Made by a program: the position numbers and the translations under genes. A stretch of 34,613 bases of DNA from positions 1 through 34,613 of the forward strand of contig JBFHGJ010000060.1 in NCBI GenBank assembly GCA_041583135.1, in the 5' to 3' direction. The notes beneath the pieces were generated by a model. It searched no databases. It was not told the origin of the DNA and worked only from the letters and a program-made list of their open reading frames with translations. The DNA comes from JABSOG01 sp041583135. GTDB lineage: Bacteria; Pseudomonadota; Gammaproteobacteria; Enterobacterales; Alteromonadaceae. Below are positions 1 to 6,789 of this stretch, in pieces (positions within the stretch are counted from its first letter, which is position 1; every line of letters begins with the position of its first letter).

Positions 1-18
1 ATTCATTCGAAAATGAAT
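1..18 (-). terminator. Probable intrinsic terminator of the cold-shock gene
   Basis: Read on the minus strand, ATTCATT and AATGAAT flank a TTCG tetraloop, giving a perfect 7-bp hairpin that begins at the cold-shock gene's stop codon. UUCG-type loops are common in bacterial terminators. The T-run that should follow lies beyond the left edge, so it cannot be checked. Confidence 0.5.
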
Positions 19-224
19 TATACAACTTGAACATTGATGGCTTGAGGACCTTTTTGGCCTTGCTCAACTTCAAATTCTACAGCTTGGCCTTCAACCAAAG
101 TTTTAAAGCCATTGCCTTTGATGCCTCTGAAATGAACAAAAACATCTGAGCCTTCGGTACGTTCGATAAAGCCGAAGCCTTTCTTCTCATCGAACCATTT
201 CACTTTGCCGGTAGCGTTTGACAC
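18..224 (-). CDS. Cold-shock protein, CspA family (single CSD)
   Basis: A single cold-shock domain of about 68 residues, the usual length for the family. It is a small OB-fold protein that binds single-stranded RNA/DNA and acts as an RNA chaperone. The RNP1-type motif KGFGFIE and the RNP2-type motif VFVHF are both present, as is the N-terminal GKVKWF strand. The reading frame is open upstream to a TTG at 239. I prefer the GTG at 224 because it gives the standard N-terminus (MSNATGKVKWF) and has GGAG at 234-237, nine bases upstream. The gene is monocistronic as far as seen: a hairpin follows the stop codon and a long leader precedes it. Which Csp paralogue this is, and whether it is cold-induced, cannot be told from sequence. 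Confidence 0.95.
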   Translation of the reverse strand: MSNATGKVKWFDEKKGFGFIERTEGSDVFVHFRGIKGNGFKTLVEGQAVEFEVEQGQKGPQAINVQVV

Positions 225-546
225 TGCGGTTATCTCCAAATTGGTTTGTATTGTTATTATGCTCAGGCGGCAAATAGCCCGTCCTGGCGGTTTGCTGAAA
301 AAGGCAGATTACTGACGGGCAACTTAAGATGTAACATCGATATCGCTCAGACAAAAAAATCGGCTGTATTCTTTACCAGCAACATTTAAGTCTAAACAAT
401 ATTTGAGCAATGTAAAGCGCAAACCGTCTTTGTTTTGGTGTTCATTTTTTGCAAAATATCCTTTGATATTACGTGGTTGACCGCCATTGGTGATTCATAC
501 TAAAGTGACGGAACAACAATGATAACTGATGGAACATTACGCCATA
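225..546. other. Intergenic region: structured csp leader and divergent peptidase upstream region
   Basis: There is no gene here. The minus-strand half is the leader of the cold-shock gene. It contains a perfect 7-bp inverted repeat, GCCCGTC at 277-283 and GACGGGC at 314-320, and a looser pairing between a GGCAAA stretch near 270 and TTTGCTG at 291-297. Structured leaders of roughly 150 nt are known to control cspA-type mRNAs, so this one may fold. On the plus strand, TTGACC (477-482) with TACTAA (498-503) is a weak promoter candidate for the peptidase. Its 15-bp spacing is short. Confidence 0.4.
389..416 (-). promoter_or_regulatory. Candidate sigma-70 promoter of the cold-shock gene
   Basis: On the minus strand, TTTACA (plus 411-416, 5/6 to consensus) and TAGACT (plus 389-394, 4/6) are separated by 16 bp. 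Transcription starting near 382 would give a leader of about 158 nt before the GTG start. That is close to the long leader known for E. coli cspA. The assignment rests on motif matching only. Confidence 0.4.
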
Positions 547-2229
547 ATGAAACAATTAATGTTCGCCGCCTGCTGCTTAATTACGCTAAAAAGCCAAGCG
601 GCAGACCTCGATATGGCCAACAAGATCCGCGCCGAAGGCCTATACAATTCCCATGTACTTGAAAGTTTGTATCATCTGACCGATGAAATTGGTCCACGCT
701 TAACCGGCTCACCGCAAATGCTCAAAGCCAACCACTGGACCAAACAAAAGCTCACCGAGTGGGGACTGGAAAACGCCCATTTGGAAACATTCGAGTTTGG
801 CCGAGGCTGGTCTTTCGATAGCGCTTCAATCGATTTGCTCAGCCCTCGCAAAGTGTCTTTTTATGGTATTCCATTGGCGTGGACTCCTGGCACTAACGGA
901 GACGTTTTTGGTGAAGTGGTGGTGTTCGATGCCGTTACCGAGCAGGAATTGGCGCAATACCGAGGCAAATTACAAGGCAAGTTTCTTTTGATAGGCAATG
1001 CCGACGACATAGACAAACCAAGCACACCGGTTTCCGAGCGCTTCAGTGGTGAATCGTTATCGCAACTAGGCAAGCTGGATATTTCTCAAGGGGCCAGCCA
1101 CGGCCGCAACATTTCCCAGCCCAGCATAGATAAGGCCAAGCAAAAGCATTACTTCGGCCTTGCCCTCAGTGCTTTTTTAGCCGAAGAAATGCCTGCGGGC
1201 GTGCTCTACCGCAGCTCTAGGCAAGCAGGCGTGATCAACACCAAATCCAAAAGTTTCCGCCCCAATGAAACCTTTCCAGTCCCCGCGATGACCATCACGC
1301 AAGAACATTTCAACTTTCTCTACCGACAGGTCATCAACGGCAAAGCCCCCAAGTTGAAACTCAATATCAAGGCTCGCTTTCACGACGAAGATCACAACGC
1401 CTACAATACCATTGCCGAAATCAAAGGCAGTGACAAAGCCGATGAAATCGTCATGCTCGGTGCCCACCTCGATTCATGGCACGGCAGCACCGGTGCAGTA
1501 GACAATGCCGCAGGCGTAGCGGTCACAATGGAGGCGGTACGCATACTCAAAGCGCTTGATGTCAAACCCAAAAGAACCATCCGTATTGCGCTGTGGGCAG
1601 GTGAAGAACAAGGTCTGATAGGCTCTCAAGCCTACGTCGAGCGGCATTTCGCCACTAGACCCAAACCAACAGATGCCAAAGAAAGAATGCTACCGAGTTA
1701 CCTTTGGCGCTCTGTCGGCTGGCCAATCACACCATTAAAAGGCTACGAAAAATTATCGGTGTACTTTAATATGGATAACGGCTCGGGCCGCTTTCGTGGG
1801 ATTTACACCGAAGGTAATGTTGCGGTAAACCCAATCTTTGCCAACTGGTTCTCGCCATTTAGCGACTTAAGCAGCGGCACCATCAGCACTCAAGCCAGCA
1901 ACTATACCGACCATGAAGCGTTTGATAATGTTGGCCTGCCGGGCTTTCAATTCATTCAAGACCCACTGGATTACGACTCACGATTACATCACAGTCATTT
2001 GGATGCCCTTGACCATGTATCGGAAGACGACCTGAAGCAAGCGTCGGTGATCATGGCGGCCTTTGTCTACAACGCCGCCATGAGCGAGCAAATGATGCCC
2101 CGTAAACCCATGCCAAAAGCACCGCCTGCCCATTTAAAACACCAAGAAGCGCAAGCAACGGAAAAAGCCAGAAGGGAAAGACAAAAAGAGGCGAAAAAGG
2201 CACTAGAAGCCGACAACTACCATAATTAA
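547..2229 (+). CDS. Secreted M28-family zinc peptidase with PA-domain insertion
   Basis: A peptidase-family M28 enzyme: a co-catalytic di-zinc aminopeptidase/carboxypeptidase that releases residues from peptides outside the cytoplasm. The expected ligand set is visible in order: GAHLDSW, AVDNAAG, WAGEEQG (the Glu pair), FNMDNGSG and TDHEAF. A protease-associated region (about residues 110-270, including GDVFGEVVVFDAV) precedes the catalytic half. The N-terminus is a signal peptide (MKQLMFAACCLITLKSQA). I chose ATG 547 because it starts directly with the Lys-plus-hydrophobic signal. An in-frame ATG at 529 adds six residues, and neither has a strong ribosome site. The last 40 residues are highly charged (KARRERQKEAKK) and lie outside the catalytic fold. 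The gene stands alone and is closed by a hairpin at 2265-2290. Substrate unknown. Confidence 0.92.
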   Translation: MKQLMFAACCLITLKSQAADLDMANKIRAEGLYNSHVLESLYHLTDEIGPRLTGSPQMLKANHWTKQKLTEWGLENAHLETFEFGRGWSFDSASIDLLSPRKVSFYGIPLAWTPGTNGDVFGEVVVFDAVTEQELAQYRGKLQGKFLLIGNADDIDKPSTPVSERFSGESLSQLGKLDISQGASHGRNISQPSIDKAKQKHYFGLALSAFLAEEMPAGVLYRSSRQAGVINTKSKSFRPNETFPVPAMTITQEHFNFLYRQVINGKAPKLKLNIKARFHDEDHNAYNTIAEIKGSDKADEIVMLGAHLDSWHGSTGAVDNAAGVAVTMEAVRILKALDVKPKRTIRIALWAGEEQGLIGSQAYVERHFATRPKPTDAKERMLPSYLWRSVGWPITPLKGYEKLSVYFNMDNGSGRFRGIYTEGNVAVNPIFANWFSPFSDLSSGTISTQASNYTDHEAFDNVGLPGFQFIQDPLDYDSRLHHSHLDALDHVSEDDLKQASVIMAAFVYNAAMSEQMMPRKPMPKAPPAHLKHQEAQATEKARRERQKEAKKALEADNYHN

Positions 2230-2264
2230 GTCGATAAAAACCGGTAAGTGAGTATTATTAACAC

Positions 2265-2290
2265 AAGGTGGCGACAAAATAAGCCACCTT
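2265..2290 (+). terminator. Intrinsic terminator after the M28 peptidase gene
   Basis: A perfect 8-bp stem, AAGGTGGC (2265-2272) with GCCACCTT (2283-2290), has a 10-nt loop and runs into TTTATC. It sits 36 bases after the peptidase stop codon and before the next small gene. Confidence 0.65.
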
Positions 2291-2387
2291 TTATCAAAAC
2301 CTAGCCAAAGGCAACAAAATGCCATAGGCATCGCTAAAAACTTAAGCTAAAATCCCTGCCCTTAATTTGTATTTTGGGATATATCGT

Positions 2388-2576
2388 TTGTTAGATACCA
2401 GCCAGTTTACCTATCGTGTCGTCTACTTAGACAGCCAACAAGCTTTTTTGGCTACCTGTGATCAATTCGAACAGCTTTGTGTCTTGGCCCCTTCTTATGA
2501 AAAAGCCATCGAAGAGATACAGCAGCAAGTCTTGCAAAGCAGCACAAAAGAACCATTGTTAGCGCGCGCCTGCTGA
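2388..2576 (+). CDS. Small protein of unknown function (HicB/DUF1902-like pattern)
   Basis: A 62-residue protein if it starts at TTG 2388, which has GGGA (2376-2379) eight bases upstream. The frame is open to a TTG at 2367 with no ribosome site. I do not recognise the family with confidence. The pattern of two short strands (FTYRVVYLD, QAFLATC), then a strand (LCVLAPS) and a helix (YEKAIEEIQQQVLQ) resembles the small HicB/DUF1902 fold. There is no HicA-like toxin next to it and the usual GC.. turn is absent. It is preceded by the peptidase terminator, so it should have its own promoter. It is a plausible gene because a ribosome site and a stop fall cleanly between neighbours, but the start is non-ATG and the protein is short. 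Confidence 0.5.
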   Translation: MLDTSQFTYRVVYLDSQQAFLATCDQFEQLCVLAPSYEKAIEEIQQQVLQSSTKEPLLARAC

Positions 2577-2647
2577 TTAAGCGGGCGTTAAGCTAGGCCC
2601 AGTCACACTAGCCTCAACTTAGCAAGAAAGCTTAAAAGAGGTGAGTG

Positions 2648-3445
2648 ATGAAAAACACGATTTTATTTGTATTGAGCCTAATGGCTCTACTGAGCACCGC
2701 AGTCAACGCCAGCAACTATCATGGCCGTAATCCTTATGTTAAGCCAAAGGCAATAGACATCACCATCGTTGGTGAATATGGTCAACGTTTGCCGCTTTAC
2801 CAAACCCATGGCGGCTATCGCGTCAATAAAGCCTATTTACAGGCTCTTAGGGGTCAGCATTATGCCATTGAAGTGCGTAATAACACCCATAAAAGAGTTG
2901 GCTTTGTGATAGCGGTAGACGGTCGCAACGTGATCACCGGCCGCGCTTCCTATCTTAAAAGCAATGAGAAGATGTATGTCTTGAACCCGTACCAAGTGTC
3001 TACCATTCGTGGCTGGCGCAGCTCGGGCAACACCATCAATCGCTTTTACTTCAGTGATGAAATCGACTCTTACGCCGCCGCTTTTGGCGATCACAGTGCA
3101 ATGGGTGTCATTGCCGTGGCCGCCTTTAACGAACAGCGCCCAAGTCATCCGCCACACAATATCGCCAATAAAAACGGCAAACAGCCCCAAGCCCGTGGTG
3201 CAGCCAATGCCCAAGCAGGTACCGGTTGGGGAGAGGTTGAACATTCCCCCACCCGTCAGGTCAGGTTTGTTGCCAAGTCACACCCCTTTGCCAAGCATTT
3301 GATCAAATACGAATGGCATCAGAGCTTATGTGACAAAGGCATCATCGACTGCCATATCCACCAGCTGTCAAAAGGCCGTAAAAATCGCCTATGGGACACC
3401 GATGGCTATGCGCCACCACCACGCAGACTGAGTATTAGTCGCTAA
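2648..3445 (+). CDS. Conserved secreted protein of unknown function
   Basis: About 265 residues with a clear signal peptide (MKNTILFVLSLMALLSTAVNA-SNYHG), so it is exported to the periplasm or beyond. ATG 2648 is chosen over the GTG one codon earlier because GAGG (2637-2641) is well placed for it. The central region (about residues 75-165) has strongly patterned motifs: YAIEVRNNT, RVGFVIAVDGRNVITG, YVLNPYQ, GWRSS, INRFYFSDE, SYAAAFGD and MGVIAVAAF. They suggest a compact beta domain conserved in many proteobacterial proteins, but I cannot name it. The following stretch, rich in Gly, Ala, Asn and Gln, looks like a linker. The C-terminus has two cysteines (LCDKGIIDCHIH) that could form a disulphide. 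It converges on the next gene with a 4-bp tail overlap. Confidence 0.8.
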   Translation: MKNTILFVLSLMALLSTAVNASNYHGRNPYVKPKAIDITIVGEYGQRLPLYQTHGGYRVNKAYLQALRGQHYAIEVRNNTHKRVGFVIAVDGRNVITGRASYLKSNEKMYVLNPYQVSTIRGWRSSGNTINRFYFSDEIDSYAAAFGDHSAMGVIAVAAFNEQRPSHPPHNIANKNGKQPQARGAANAQAGTGWGEVEHSPTRQVRFVAKSHPFAKHLIKYEWHQSLCDKGIIDCHIHQLSKGRKNRLWDTDGYAPPPRRLSISR

Positions 3446-3648
3446 TGTAATTCTAAAAGATCAAAATAGAGATTGTCGTCACGGACAATCTCTTTGGCCA
3501 AGCGAGAACGTTCTTTAAATCGTTCAATGTCGCGCCAGCGACGTTTATTGCTCGCTCTTTTCTTATTGTTGTTGGCACCGTAGTCGCGGTCATCGTAGAA
3601 GTCAGAGTAGTTATCCAGATAGCTTGATTCTGAAAAGTTCATATCCAT
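3442..3648 (-). CDS. Small acidic/basic protein, PA3496-like
   Basis: A 68-residue protein with an acidic N-terminal half (SSYLDNYSDFYDDRDYG) followed by a basic helix (KKRASNKRRWRDIERFKERSRLAKEI). This bipartite layout, with an RRWRDIE..KE motif, resembles the small PA3496-type proteins of gammaproteobacteria annotated as putative envelope-integrity factors. The assignment is by resemblance only. No signal peptide or membrane segment is seen. GAGGGG lies six bases before ATG 3648, a strong ribosome site that supports a real gene. It overlaps the stop of the convergent secreted-protein gene by 4 bp. Confidence 0.65.
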   Translation of the reverse strand: MDMNFSESSYLDNYSDFYDDRDYGANNNKKRASNKRRWRDIERFKERSRLAKEIVRDDNLYFDLLELH

Positions 3649-3933
3649 TGGTTGCCCCTCAGTTTATTATTAGTACGATGGTTTGTTGGGGCTAATACTA
3701 CGGCGCTATTATTAAGCTTTTTTGACAGAAATTAGACAGCTTGATGAAACTTACGAAGAAAATCGGATGATTTTCACCCAATCAAAACCCAATGAGAAAT
3801 GACGAGGCATAAATCAATCAAGCGTTTTGTGCACTTATCCCCGGTTGACAGGATGCTCAATAGTGGGAGCAGACACCAAAAAGACGAATGATAAATAAAG
3901 GCTTAGTTTGGTGCCCGCCCCTTGAAATGAAGG
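3649..3933. other. Intergenic region between PA3496-like gene and sensor-kinase operon
   Basis: There is no gene here. It must hold the promoter of the small minus-strand gene and the end of the kinase transcript, but I see no strong -35/-10 pair and no T-tailed terminator. The only inverted repeat noted is CACCAAA (3874-3880) with TTTGGTG (3907-3913), a 7-bp stem with a 26-nt loop. It might weakly end the kinase message. Confidence 0.4.
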
Positions 3934-5889
3934 TTAATGATGGGGTTGGGTTGGCAGCAGCACACAGAACTCGGCGCCGGGCTTTTTGTTTGAATAACTG
4001 ACCTCGCCATTCATCGCATTGGCCAGCTCGCTCACTAGAGCAAGGCCAATACCGGTGCCGGGTTTGGTGCGGGTCATTTCGTCACCGACACGATAAAACA
4101 ACTCAAAGATCTTCTGACCACCGGTGGCGTCCACGCCCGGACCATAGTCACGCACATAAAATGCCACATAACCCGGCTTCGCCGCTTTTCTAAAACCGAC
4201 ATCTAGGCGGCGAATGGTTTTTTCCGGTCTCTCTTTATCGACACTAAATTTAATCGCATTGTCCATCAGGTTGATCACAATCTGTGCAAACGCATCCTGA
4301 TCGACCATAACATCAAAATCGTTGACCTTAAGACCACCGCAATCCAAGCTCATTTCGAACTCGTTCTTCTGTAGCAAAGTATGGGTTTTCGATTTAACCA
4401 AATCACACAAACGGTTGACGCTACAACTTTCAATATCTACCGATTGCGCATCTTTACCCAGCCGCGACAGTTGTAATACATTGGCTATCAGCCTTGAAAG
4501 CCGCTCGCTTTCAAAAAAGATAAAGTCATAGTAGGTGCGCCTGCGCTCAGCATCACTCACCATGCCCTCTTTGAGCATTTCCGAATACATCAAAATCGAC
4601 GTCAACGGCGTTTTTAACTCATGACTGACTGCCGAGACAAAATTCAGTCGCTCCTCAGCCAACAATATCTGCTTGTTACCGGCGCGATAGATGATCAAAA
4701 TACCAATCACAATGACCAGCGACACCACAATCAGCAACAAAGACACCATGGCAGACCCTGGTCCACGAGGCAACTCAACAGTGGTAAACATAAATCCAAT
4801 TTGCTCCAGCGGCTTGTACAGTGCGCTATAAAGTATCTTGATGTCTTCGTGCTGGATCAAATTTTTGGATTTGATCTCAATCGTCGGATGCCCCATTTCA
4901 TTGGGCTTAAAGATAAACTCCTTAAATGAATCATAGTTGTTGAGCACCTGTAGCGACACCTCTGACTCAAACTTACGCTCTTTGAGCAAAGGCACCACAA
5001 TATCGGCTAAAAACGCGTGTCCATCGACCACAAAACCTTGAATAAACCGCTGATTTTTACGCCACACCTTACGGTAGAAAATAAAGTGACCATCGTCGGA
5101 GCGCTTCCATAAGAACGGATCGATTTCGACAGTAAAAGCGGTATAGTCGCTGTGCGATGAGGTGCCTTCCATCGGATCCCACTTATCCTGCTTGCTGTCC
5201 ATCGACACATACTCTTCTTCCTTACGTGGCTTGTGCTCTTTCAACTCCTCATCGGCAAGCATCTTCTTTTCATTTTTGGCTTTTTGCTGCTCACGCCATT
5301 TCACCTCGGCAATTTGCTGCTGTTCCATCTCCCACGCTTTGGGATCTTTGACTTTGGGCAATTTCAAAAAACCGTTTTCCACCAAAAGGGCTTTGATCTC
5401 ATCTTGCTTTTCCAGCCGCTGAGCGATTTCATCCCACTCCATTTTCACTTTGGCGGTAAGGTATTTTTTCTCAATATATGGCAATAGCGGCGAGCTGAAC
5501 TTATCGTCGGCATCAATTTGAAAATGACCGATAAAGCCGGGAATGTGCTTCATCTTGTGGGGGTAGGCCAAAATAGAGGTGGTTTTTTTCTTTTCTTTGG
5601 TCAGCGGATCGACTATCCATTTAAAATACTGATAGTCGCCAAACGCGCGCTCATCTTCTTTAGAAATGATCTTGTTGAGGCGTTTATTGGCATGACGCAC
5701 CAAGATCTCAGCATTCCACTTATAGGCAAAATACATCTCCTCCTCAAACTGGCTGTAAACGCGACTAGCCAACACCGCCAAAGGGATCACCAATGCGGTA
5801 GCAAATATCGCCAACAAAACCAGCAAGCGTCTTTTTGCCGCCTGCGTTGAAAACTGCGCACTACCGGCTCTTTTACCCAAAATCTTCAT
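3934..5889 (-). CDS. Membrane sensor histidine kinase with charged periplasmic insert
   Basis: A 651-residue inner-membrane histidine kinase, partner of the regulator encoded just upstream (7-base gap). One membrane segment lies near residues 22-43 and another near 378-402. The roughly 335 residues between them form the periplasmic sensor. Phospho-acceptor His423 is in VSHELKTPL (HisKA). The ATP-binding part shows an N-box (INLMDNAIKFS), G1 (RDYGPGVD), F-box (IFELFYR) and G2 (GTGIGLALV). The sensor region is unusual: residues about 180-240 are dense in Lys and Glu (KAKNEKKMLADEELKEHKPRKEEE) and probably form a helical or disordered insert. The periplasmic part is not a PAS, CHASE or HAMP-linked domain that I recognise, and no HAMP is evident after the second membrane segment. 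The stimulus is unknown. Confidence 0.93.
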   Translation of the reverse strand: MKILGKRAGSAQFSTQAAKRRLLVLLAIFATALVIPLAVLASRVYSQFEEEMYFAYKWNAEILVRHANKRLNKIISKEDERAFGDYQYFKWIVDPLTKEKKKTTSILAYPHKMKHIPGFIGHFQIDADDKFSSPLLPYIEKKYLTAKVKMEWDEIAQRLEKQDEIKALLVENGFLKLPKVKDPKAWEMEQQQIAEVKWREQQKAKNEKKMLADEELKEHKPRKEEEYVSMDSKQDKWDPMEGTSSHSDYTAFTVEIDPFLWKRSDDGHFIFYRKVWRKNQRFIQGFVVDGHAFLADIVVPLLKERKFESEVSLQVLNNYDSFKEFIFKPNEMGHPTIEIKSKNLIQHEDIKILYSALYKPLEQIGFMFTTVELPRGPGSAMVSLLLIVVSLVIVIGILIIYRAGNKQILLAEERLNFVSAVSHELKTPLTSILMYSEMLKEGMVSDAERRRTYYDFIFFESERLSRLIANVLQLSRLGKDAQSVDIESCSVNRLCDLVKSKTHTLLQKNEFEMSLDCGGLKVNDFDVMVDQDAFAQIVINLMDNAIKFSVDKERPEKTIRRLDVGFRKAAKPGYVAFYVRDYGPGVDATGGQKIFELFYRVGDEMTRTKPGTGIGLALVSELANAMNGEVSYSNKKPGAEFCVLLPTQPHH

Positions 5890-5896
5890 TCAATAC

Positions 5897-6592
5897 CTAT
5901 ACAATCAATTTGTAGCCTTCACCACGAATGGTGACCAAATGTTGGGGATTTTTGTGGTCGCGCTCTAATTTTTTACGCAGCTTGGCAATATGAATATCAA
6001 CCGTGCGCGTATCGATATCGGCATTGGGGCTATACTTCCAGATCTCAGTCAGCAGCTCCTTACGCGATACCGGCCGCTGTTGATTCTCTTTCAAATAGCA
6101 CAAAACATCGATTTCTCTGCGGGTAAACAGCACCTCTTTGCCATCAAAGCTGCCGCACAAATTCATGGTATCAATACTCAGGTGTTGACCAATTTGCAGA
6201 TTGTCCTGCTCGGCTTGCTTACCGGAGAGCCTTAATACCGCCTCAACCCGCAATAACAGCTCACGAATGGAAAACGGTTTGGCAATATAATCATCGGCGC
6301 CCAAGGTCAGGCCATTGATCACATCTTCTTCGGCATTTTTCGCCGTCAACATAATGATCGGCTGGCGCCTTGACTGCTGCCGAATTTCGTTACAAATGCT
6401 AAACCCGTCCATCGACGGCAACATCACATCCAGCAAAATACAATCAAAGTGGCCGTTCAGCGCCGCCTCTAAGCCTTCTTTACCATCGGCATAAGCAACC
6501 ACATCGTAGCCGTTAAAGACAAACAGGTCGATGAGTCCCTGCTGTATGGCTATCTCGTCTTCGACAATCAGTAATCTCGCTTTATTGCTCAT
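5897..6592 (-). CDS. OmpR/PhoB-family response regulator
   Basis: A 231-residue transcriptional regulator with an N-terminal receiver domain and a C-terminal winged-helix DNA-binding domain. The receiver has the acid pocket E11/D12, phospho-acceptor D55 (LLDVMLPS), T83 and K105 (AKPF). The effector domain carries LTRREIDVLCYL, the recognition region DTRTVDIHIAKLRKKL and the closing hairpin TIRGEGYKL. It is first in an operon with the kinase. A TATGAT -10 box lies about 50 bases upstream, with GTAAAAC repeats immediately behind it, which suggests that the regulator activates its own operon. The divergent outer-membrane protein gene is the obvious second target. It is not CpxR or PhoB as judged by sequence, and I do not give a gene name. 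Confidence 0.95.
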   Translation of the reverse strand: MSNKARLLIVEDEIAIQQGLIDLFVFNGYDVVAYADGKEGLEAALNGHFDCILLDVMLPSMDGFSICNEIRQQSRRQPIIMLTAKNAEEDVINGLTLGADDYIAKPFSIRELLLRVEAVLRLSGKQAEQDNLQIGQHLSIDTMNLCGSFDGKEVLFTRREIDVLCYLKENQQRPVSRKELLTEIWKYSPNADIDTRTVDIHIAKLRKKLERDHKNPQHLVTIRGEGYKLIV

Positions 6593-6644
6593 ACGCTACT
6601 CATACCTTTGTGATCTACAACACCTGATTCGGCTTTATGGCTTA

Positions 6645-6650
6645 ATCATA
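6645..6650 (-). promoter_or_regulatory. Candidate -10 box of the response-regulator operon
   Basis: TATGAT on the minus strand matches the sigma-70 -10 consensus in 5 of 6 positions. No good -35 hexamer lies 17 bp upstream. Instead the GTAAAAC repeats begin just behind where it would be, the usual arrangement of an activator-dependent promoter. Confidence 0.45.
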
Positions 6651-6673
6651 ATGCAAAAGCCATGGTCGCGTTG

Positions 6674-6712
6674 GTAAAACTTTTGTAAAACTCGGCAGTT
6701 CAAGTTTTACAA
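6674..6712. promoter_or_regulatory. Putative OmpR/PhoB-type operator: three GTAAAAC copies
   Basis: GTAAAAC occurs at 6674-6680 and again at 6685-6691, an 11-bp period, so both copies face the same side of the helix. A third copy lies inverted at 6704-6710. The second and third copies form a perfect 10-bp inverted repeat (6683-6692 with 6703-6712). Tandem half-sites at this period are how OmpR/PhoB-family dimers bind. The pattern also fits the CpxR rule GTAAA-N4-8-GTAAA. The site lies between the divergent regulator operon and the DUF5916 gene, so the adjacent regulator is the first candidate to bind it. Confidence 0.6.
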
Positions 6713-6789
6713 ATTCATGCCTGATTAATATTGCGCGCTTTTTCTACACTGTGACGAGTTTGAGCAGAATAGCCAACGAGAGAAAGGTC

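Noticed and set aside
2837..3302. Frames of 97-135 codons overlapping the secreted-protein gene on both strands.
   Set aside because: They are shadows of a gene with a clear signal peptide, ribosome site and conserved motifs, and have none of these themselves.
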